A stretch of 64,000 bases of DNA from Hymenopus coronatus (taxonomy: Eukaryota; Arthropoda; Insecta; Mantodea; Hymenopodidae), in the NCBI GenBank assembly GCA_030762935.1, contig CM060892.1, positions 89,269,827 through 89,333,826 of the forward strand. Direction: 5' to 3'. Each line of letters opens with the position of its first letter. Positions within the stretch are counted from its first letter, which is position 1. A program made the translations under genes and the position numbers. Below the pieces are notes generated by a model, which ran no database searches, was not told where the DNA came from, and saw nothing but the letters and a program-made list of their open reading frames with translations. Positions 57,450 to 64,000 of this stretch are shown piece after piece.

Positions 57450-58596
57450 GGAACGCGAGAAAAAAATCTGATGTGAGCCATTCACATGACTTTCTCTATA
57501 TCCCTCCAACAAATTATTCTTAAAAAGCTTATACTTTTTTTTTTTTTTTTTTTTGTAGTTTAACGTCCTTTAACCTGGTTTGGTCATATCGGACGATGAA
57601 TGCAATTGATGATATGATGCTCAAATGATCTCGGGGTCCATGGAGCTTAAAGTTACTCGACATTCGTCTTCTCAGGATAAGGGAAAACCCCGATAAAAAA
57701 CCTTATCCGGGTAACTCGCCCTAAGCGAGAATCGAACTCACGACCTTTTGAACGTGAGGCAGACAGCTACCACCACGCTACCCAGGCGGCCTAGCTTATA
57801 CTTCTATTTACTTTATGCTAATCAGAAAAAAATAGCAGAAATAGTCTTATCACTTGCTTCCTTGTAAGTAGAAGCGAAATAAGGGACTACCATAGGTTAA
57901 AGTGATAGTCAAAAGCTGGTTGCTATGTCAATGACGTTCCTTTGTTTATATGGATCGGGGTCGACAAGTTCCTGTATGAGAAAAATATTTTTTTCATAGC
58001 AGAAACCAAAAAGAAGGAATGTCCCAAAAACGATAAACTCCACGAAAAAAAATGTATATAACATAAATTGTGTGTTTTAAAGTGCTCTACATTTTTTGTG
58101 TAGTAAGTTTTTATCCATCTCTTACGGTTTAGTAGTTATACAAAATGCCGTAAAATTCATCCAGGATAACTACTCTTCAGATGCTATTCCTAAAAAATTC
58201 AAGATATACATCTTATTTGTAAGTTAAATATGTTTAGTATACGTAATTCTAATCAAAATCATTAGAGCCATTTTTGAGAAAATCAACATTTTCGAAGAAA
58301 GTTCCATACAAAGGGTAGTTGGGGGCGGGGGGATTTTTCTCAAAATCTTCGTGTCGCATCCCTGGAAGATACTAAACTTAAATACCAAGTTTGGTATTTT
58401 ACCGACTTTTTGTTTTTGAGTTATGTTCACGGACACACGGACACACACACACACACACACACACGGACCTTTTTGTGAAAATGCTTTTTATGGATATTAA
58501 AACGTATATTTCCGGTGAAAGCTCGGCATCGAATTTTTGGGTGGAGTGCAATACTTTCTCTATACACTATGTGCATAGTGCGTATAGAGAAAGTAG
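57450..58596 (-). repeat. P-family repeat, full length, split by SINE B
   Basis: Head AAAAAAATCTGATGTGAGCC, split at AGCTTATAC by SINE B, then CTTGCTTCCTTGTAAGTAG, TCTCTTACGGTTTAGTAGTT, a G-run (58320-58331), AAATACCAAGTTTGGTATTT (58381-58400), a CA tract (58438-58464) and a well-preserved 42 bp terminal palindrome (58553-58594). It is nearly the twin of the 12.1 kb copy. Confidence 0.9.
57537..57792 (-). repeat. SINE B with target-site duplication
   Basis: Poly-A tail on minus (plus T-run 57535-57554), GTTTAACGTCC, CTCAAATGATCTCGGGG, CATGGAGCTTAAAGTTA, CTTATCCGGGTAACTCGCCC, reversed B-box GAGAATCGAACTCACGACC, head end GGCGGCC. AGCTTATACTT flanks it (57526-57536 and 57793-57803). Confidence 0.9.
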
Positions 58597-58611
58597 AAAA
58601 CAAACAACAAT

Positions 58612-58720
58612 TTACATATGAGAAAAGTATGAGCATTAGAATTTCCAAACCAATTATAATAAAAAGCTAGAAAATGTCAACAGTTGTTGACTAAATTGTA
58701 TATTTTAATGAAATCAGCAT
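58612..58720 (-). repeat. P fragment starting at the TATGAGAAAA point
   Basis: CATATGAGAAAAGTATGAGC, CCAAACCAATTATAATAAAA, AAATTGTATATTTTAATGA: an internal P segment entered at the same TATGAGAAAA point where other copies are cut. Confidence 0.65.
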
Positions 58721-59033
58721 TTGAAGGTCCTTTTGCAGAAATAACGAGCCACTTTTTTTTTTTAACAACGCTTAATACAGATACTACATAATGTGTTTTT
58801 TCTGCATATTAGAGTTTAAGAGACTGTAGGCTCCATAGCAACTCTACTAAACAGCTGTTTATTTGTTTTGGCAGAATTTGTGCTATTGTGTCCACTTAAT
58901 GGTTATCAGTCTTATTTTTACTATAGATTCGCACAGTATTCAAGATGCAAGGAATTTCATCAATGGCATGCAATTTCATACTTTTCACGTATAAAGTAAT
59001 TTATCAGAATGCTGAGAGGCTTCTTCCAATGAA
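58721..59033. other. Spacer
   Basis: No gene or repeat recognised. Confidence 0.4.
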
Positions 59034-59745
59034 TAATACTGATGGGTTACACTCACATGACACACACTAGCTATTCTGCAACAGATTAGTCTTAGAAAAC
59101 CTTATTCACACCTCTACTTTGTGCTAATCAAGACTAATAAAAGATATCATAAATAATCCCAATACTTATTTATAAGTTAAAGGGAAATAAGTTAATTACA
59201 CAAAAATAAAGCGACAGTCAAATCTTTTAAAATCTGTTGCACACAATTTACATTGATATTCTGTTCTCTTTCTAAAGCAAGAGAGATACGACACGGATAG
59301 AAAAGTCAGAGCACTTAAAATTAAAACTAACCACAGAAATGGTTAGCTAAACAAAAACTGTATACCATAAATTGCTTGGTTTAACCAGATATACAATTGT
59401 TGTATTTTAAGTTTTTGTCACTCCCTTAAGTGTTTTCAGTGATGAAAAAGACATTAAGAATGAAGAGAGCTTTAATGAATTTTCCCAGAAAAGTCAGGAT
59501 GTGCAATTAATTTGTCATTCAAGTATTTTAATATATTCTATTTTAATCAAATTTTAGAGCAATTTTTGAGAAAAGCAAAAATTTTATATCTTTTCAAGTA
59601 AAGGCTAGTTTAAGGTGGGGATATTTAATAAATAATACAATACAAATATAAATACAATACAAATATGAAACAAAGTTGATATTTAACGGTATTTTTGTGT
59701 TATACAGTAGTAGCATGTATATATAGTACGCGTAGAGCAAGTAAA
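59034..59745 (-). repeat. P-family repeat with internal deletion
   Basis: Head GGGTTACACTCACATGAC, CTTTAACCAGATATAC, AATGAAGAGAGC, GTTTAAGGTGGGG. The right part is compressed (an AATACAAATA-rich stretch). It ends near TATATAGTACGCGTAGAGC. Confidence 0.75.
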
Positions 59746-60294
59746 AAGAGAGTGAATGATGTTTTCAAATTCAGGGAGTATACCTATGCCTCAAGAGGAA
59801 GAAGTTACAAAGTCCTATGAAGATGTATTCAAGTGAGCAACATAGAACTAACTAAATCACACAGAATTTGAATCATCTGGTTACAGTTTATGAGTATGCA
59901 GGTTTTTTTTTTTTTTTTTTTTTTTTTTGTTATTTATGGATCATCAGTCATGTTGAAATAAATTACGCAGACTTTGAAGAGATTGTTTTTCTTCTAAAAG
60001 TACCAATGTAACACTTATTTAATACTTAATAATTTGTATAGATCATCTCATATAACAATATTATGTAATTAAGTATTTAAATAACTTCATTTACTTTCAA
60101 ATAAGGAAAGTAATAAGCGTAGCAGATGAAAAGCGTCAACAATTTAGATTGAAAGTAAATAATTTATATATACATATTTTATAGCCTATGCCAATACCAG
60201 AATAATGCCAAATGTGCAAAACACGTTAAAATTACATAATGATCTCTGTAAAGATTTTTGGTCTCTCCTGAGAACTTGGTGTTTCTGAAATAAG
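59746..60294. other. AT-rich spacer with T-run
   Basis: T-run of about 23 at 59907-59929; otherwise no recognised feature. Confidence 0.5.
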
Positions 60295-62292
60295 TGGTTC
60301 ATTTGTGGTGTAGTATGACTTTATTTCCGTGTTACTGTTTAGCAATTATGCAAAATCACTCAGAAGAATGACTACTTCAGAAGGTTTCCAGGAATTGCAA
60401 GATATACCTATTTTTCAATTTTCATGAAAATATGTTGAACATATAGTATAAAACAAAATCTCTAGAGCTGTTTTAGAGGAAATTTTCTATTTGAAAGGTA
60501 AATTAAATTGGTAAGGTGCTCTTGAAAATCTCCATCTACTTCACACACTAACATACAGACCAAACACACAAGCAGACACACAAACTACACACCGACTCGC
60601 ATTAACACAAACATACAAACAGATTCAAACGTGATTGCGTGCGAACGTTTTTCTGCTTTCTTTTCTCACATTGAGTCGTAAAACGTGTATTTCTGATATA
60701 AACTTAATATTGATCTTTTGGCTAGAGTAAATCTTCTATCAACAGGAAACACATATTTCGAGACCTTCTGATCCCAAAAAAAATGCATTTTTAGAAAAAA
60801 AATCCATGTGTATGAGTGTGCGTGTGTTCGTAGGCAGCATAACTCAAAAACAAAAAGTCGTTAAATACTAAACTTATTATTTAAGTTCAGTATCCTCCAA
60901 GGATGCGACATGAGGAGCTTCAGAAAATTCCCACTACCGTAACTACCCTTTACATGGGGCATTCTTTGAAAATTTTAATTTTCCAAAATATGCCACTTAT
61001 GATACTGATTATACCATATTTTAATGAAAAAACTACACTGCTTATAGAAAAAAACAAAAAAACCTGTAAACCCAAAACATAGATTTCATTAAAACACAAT
61101 TTATGTCATATACATTTTTAATTTCTATAGCGCATTTGTACAATGTACAAAGGTGAGGACGTTATTGCATTCCACCCAAAAATTTCATACTAAAATTTCA
61201 CCGAAAATGTATATTTTGAGACCCTCTAAATACAATAAAGAAGCATTTTTAGAAACTGCATGTGTATCTGTTTGTCTTAGTGTGTGTGTGCATAAAGTGT
61301 GTGTGAATGTGGACAGCATAACTCATAAACGAAAGCTTCGATAAATACCAAACTTGGTATTTAAATTCCGCGTCTCCCAAGGAAACGACAAGAATATTTC
61401 AAGAAACTCCCCCCCCAAACTAACCCTTACACGGATTTTTTTTAAAAATGTTGATTTTACAAAAAATAAATAGCAATTTTGATTATAATACAATATATGA
61501 AATATATTTACATAACAAATACAATAATATGTCTCGAATTTTCCTCGAACTGCCTCTGAAGATCTCTTCACTCTGAATTACTTTTGCATAACTGGTAAGA
61601 GAGAGACAAAAACGTATCACCCAAACAATGCAGAGCTCTTCAAAACACACAATTTAGTTCCTTTACATTCTAGTTTTAAGACTAACCGCTTAAGAGGTAT
61701 TCTTTGTGTGGTTTCAATTTGATAATATTTATGTTTTTCTCAGTCAGGAACTCCCTCGTGTGTCTTTGTTTTACTCGGGCTATGCAAGAAGCGAATTTCA
61801 ATGTTAATCGCGTAGAGACAGATTTTGAAACATCTGACTATCGCTTTACAAAGTCAGTTCCTGTGGTAATGTAGAAATAAGAAGAATATTTTGTAAGACG
61901 TTTGTCTGTAGAACAGTTAGAGAATGTAATGTGAATGTATCATAGTTTTTAGGAGTTAACTGTTTCCGAGATTTCCTTGAAATTGGTATCAAGTTAAACT
62001 ACTTAAACTTTTCTCAAACGGGAAGTCATTTTTCTTTTCAAATTGCTCTTGTTTTATTCCTGGACAAAGATAACCAAGTTTCAATTACATAGTAACCAGC
62101 TTTTAAAATATTTAACTATGGTTCTGGCCTCGTGTATTCCATTTTCTTTCACCATAGAAGGAATACATAATACGAACATTTAAACTCTGATAAGTACTAT
62201 GAAGATAAAAGAATAATCTTTTTAAGAGTAATTTGTTTGCAGGACAGGTAGAGAAAATCATACGAATGGAACGCATCAGAATTTTATAATAA
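60295..62292. repeat. Four P copies: one inverted, three in '+' order
   Basis: 60295-60740 '-' fragment with a CA-rich tract (60545-60620); 60742-61114 '+' fragment; 61115-61955 full '+' copy (AAATACCAAACTTGGTATTT at 61344-61363); 61956-62292 '+' tail fragment entered at GGAGTTAACTGTTTCC after a T-run. Tail ends: CATAGTTTTTAG (61950) and CATCAGAATTTTATAAT (62290). Confidence 0.8.
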
Positions 62293-62451
62293 AGGACATA
62301 TGTATATCTCATACTGATTTTCAAGATTCAATAATTACTAAATGTAACATTCGCCGGTTAAAATTCGGCGCACCTATCAATAAGCATGTGCATCTACATT
62401 TATATTTATTTATATATTTAATATACTTAATAATCATGTGCCCCTACATTC
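62293..62451. other. AT-rich spacer
   Basis: No recognised feature. Confidence 0.4.
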
Positions 62452-62702
62452 ATTTTCTTTTTGGGTAGTGTTTAACGCCCGCTTTTACTACTTATGGCAC
62501 CGCAGGCGGTGACACTGATGATACACGAATGAAGATGGAACATTGGTGGAATGCGATGGCGGGGGAAACCGGAGAACCCAGAAAAAACCCGCCCCACCAC
62601 CACTTTGTCCACCACAAATCTCACATGAGGTCACTTGGGATCGAACCCGGGCCGGCTAAGTGAGAGGTGAGTGGTCTAACCCCTCGGCCACGGCGCGGCC
62701 TT
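62452..62702 (-). repeat. SINE A, complete with tRNA head
   Basis: The fullest SINE A: 3' tail (CTTTTTGGGTAGTGTTTAAC reversed), GGCACCGCAGGCGGTGACAC, GGGGGAAACCGGAGAACCC, TTGTCCACCACAAATCTCAC, reversed B-box GGGATCGAACCCGGGCC, and a complete head CCTCGGCCACGGCGCGGCC (on minus a leucine- or serine-like GGCCGAG A-box). Confidence 0.9.
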
Positions 62703-63399
62703 ACATTCAATTAAATGGTATTTTAAATGCGCTATGTCAAAAATTATTTATTTTCTTAAAGAATTGAATTCATATTGATTTATTATGAACAAAGAAATTC
62801 ATAATTCCAGCAAAAACTTCGGTCAAATTTGACATATACATTAGCTTAATTCATTGATTTATTTCTCCTAAATTTTCACATTGTTTAAATACAAGGAAAT
62901 CAAACGAGTCTTGGAGAGAGTAGATCCCTCGTTCGCATCGCGCTCTGCAGCTTTCAGTTGAGAACTTTTTAGAGAGCGGTTCGATAATATAAAGCCTATG
63001 CTGCCATCTAGTGGCGCCTTCTTCCACTTCATGCTTCCCAGTTCTCTAGCAATGCGCAACCGTTTTTCGCTCATAGTTTTTCCGTGTTATTTACCTTACG
63101 TAATTATAACATTACATCACATAGTAACCTCGATATTCAGTTTAATTTATTAATTAGACTAAACTCGTGTTCAATCAATTCCTTATTTTCAGTCTAATGT
63201 ACTTTTCAGTCTAACTATAGGAAAATAATTATAAATTAAAAATAGTTATTTTTGTTTGCAAAACAGGATCAATGAGTAACTAACAGAGCGTCAAATTATC
63301 TGAAATTTTAAACCAGCAAGCGAAATAATTTTTTTAGAAAATCTAAGCAAGAAATGAAAGCAACATATTTAAATTAGTTACGCACTTTTATTTACATGA
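62703..63399. other. Unique DNA with a CTCF-like site
   Basis: A GC-richer block at 62910-63070 lies in AT-rich surroundings. A 68-codon minus frame (62868-63074) is not recognised as a protein. The CTCF-like motif is listed separately. Confidence 0.4.
63001..63014 (-). promoter_or_regulatory. CTCF-like motif
   Basis: On minus, CCACTAGATGGCAG fits the published vertebrate/insect CTCF core CCASYAGRKGGCRS at every position. It sits in a short GC-richer patch. A single 14-mer match can arise by chance, so the assignment is tentative. Confidence 0.35.
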
Positions 63400-63830
63400 C
63401 GCGATTTATACTTTTCTCATACAGGAATTTATCAACTACGGTCCATACAAACAAAGGAACTTCAGTGACAATGAAACCAGCTTTTGATTATCACTTTAAC
63501 CTATGGTACTCCCTTATTTGGCTTCTACTTGCAAGGAAGCAAGTAATATGGCTATTTCTGCTAATTTTTTTTTACTGATTAGCATGAAGTAAATAGAAGT
63601 ATATGCTTTTAAGAATAATTTGTTGCAGAGATGTAGAGAAAGTCATGTGAATGGTACACATCAGATTTTTTGTGTAATAAGTTTTGTCTGTCTCTTATGA
63701 TTTACCAGTTTTGCAAAATTCATAAATCATCCAGAATAAAGGTCTTTACAGGATATTCCCAGAAAATTAAATATATACAATTCAATTGTGGTGGAAATAG
63801 CTTTAATATGTGGTATTGTAATCAAAATGT
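63400..63830. repeat. Inverted junction of two P fragments
   Basis: 63400-63672 is a '+' tail entered at TTTATACTTTTCTCATACAGG and ending CATCAGATTTTTT. Within that T-run it flips into a '-' internal segment (GTGTAATAAGTTTTGTCTG, TTTACCAGTTTTGCAAAA) which stops at about 63830. Confidence 0.8.
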
Positions 63831-64000
63831 GTTTTCGAACTGTCCAGTCTCTGGTGAGTTCACGTACATCACGCTACGGCCAATTGCTAAGTTTAGTACA
63901 TCACGCACACCGCCGACCTGCGTTCATGGACTCACAATTAGGAAACGAGGGACCCATTCATCGCAAACTTTATTTTTCACAATGAATGACTTTACATCTT
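63831..64000. other. Unrecognised sequence at window edge
   Basis: GC-richer than the P copies; the end of a 65-codon frame here overlaps P sequence at its start and is not convincing. Confidence 0.3.

Overview
This window is intergenic or deep-intronic DNA from an animal nuclear genome, most probably an arthropod. It is strongly AT-rich, shows no bacterial gene organisation, and is packed with transposon debris. Chelicerate affinity is only a suspicion: the gag-leader coiled coil near 26.3 kb and the SINE heads resemble what I associate with arachnids, but nothing here proves it. I found no complete host protein-coding gene. The only host-gene candidates are one possible terminal exon (42.5 kb, minus) and one possible acidic N-terminal exon (7.35 kb, plus), both weak.

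The dominant component is one repeat family, called P here. Its unit is about 0.85 kb, and about 45 full or partial copies cover roughly a third of the window by eye. In the orientation called '+', a full copy starts with a ~42 bp imperfect palindrome, carries a conserved small internal palindrome and a (TG)n-type tract, and ends with a conserved tail finishing in a T-run. I see no conserved coding capacity. Copies are chained head-to-tail and in inverted pairs, and many junctions fall at the same internal A/T-runs. Other repeats sit inside P copies with clear target-site duplications, so P is older than those SINEs.

Other layers are: several tRNA-derived SINE families (A, A2, B, C, D, F, H); a family E that keeps a whole tRNA-like cloverleaf followed by a T-run and occurs as direct or inverted pairs at 14.7, 37.6, 44.3 and 48.4 kb; decayed DNA transposons (a mariner at 0.25-1.2 kb, a related element at 47.1 kb, a transposase remnant with an intact N-terminal domain at 38.6 kb); non-LTR retrotransposon remnants at 13.6-14.4, 31.5-31.9, 37.2-37.6 and 45.9-46.3 kb; and LTR elements at 26.1-28.1 kb.

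Layout: 0-7 kb mariner, P copies and SINEs; 7-12 kb unique sequence plus a SINE D array; 12-25.8 kb almost continuous P copies with a LINE and an E pair; 26-28 kb LTRs; 28-36 kb P copies, a decayed reverse transcriptase and a hammerhead-like inverted pair; 36-48 kb mixed transposon remnants and the 77 bp direct-repeat pair; 48-63.8 kb mostly P copies with nested SINEs, apart from an AT-rich gap at 55.2-57.4 kb and a CTCF-like motif at 63.0 kb. All calls are by reading; no alignment or database search was run.
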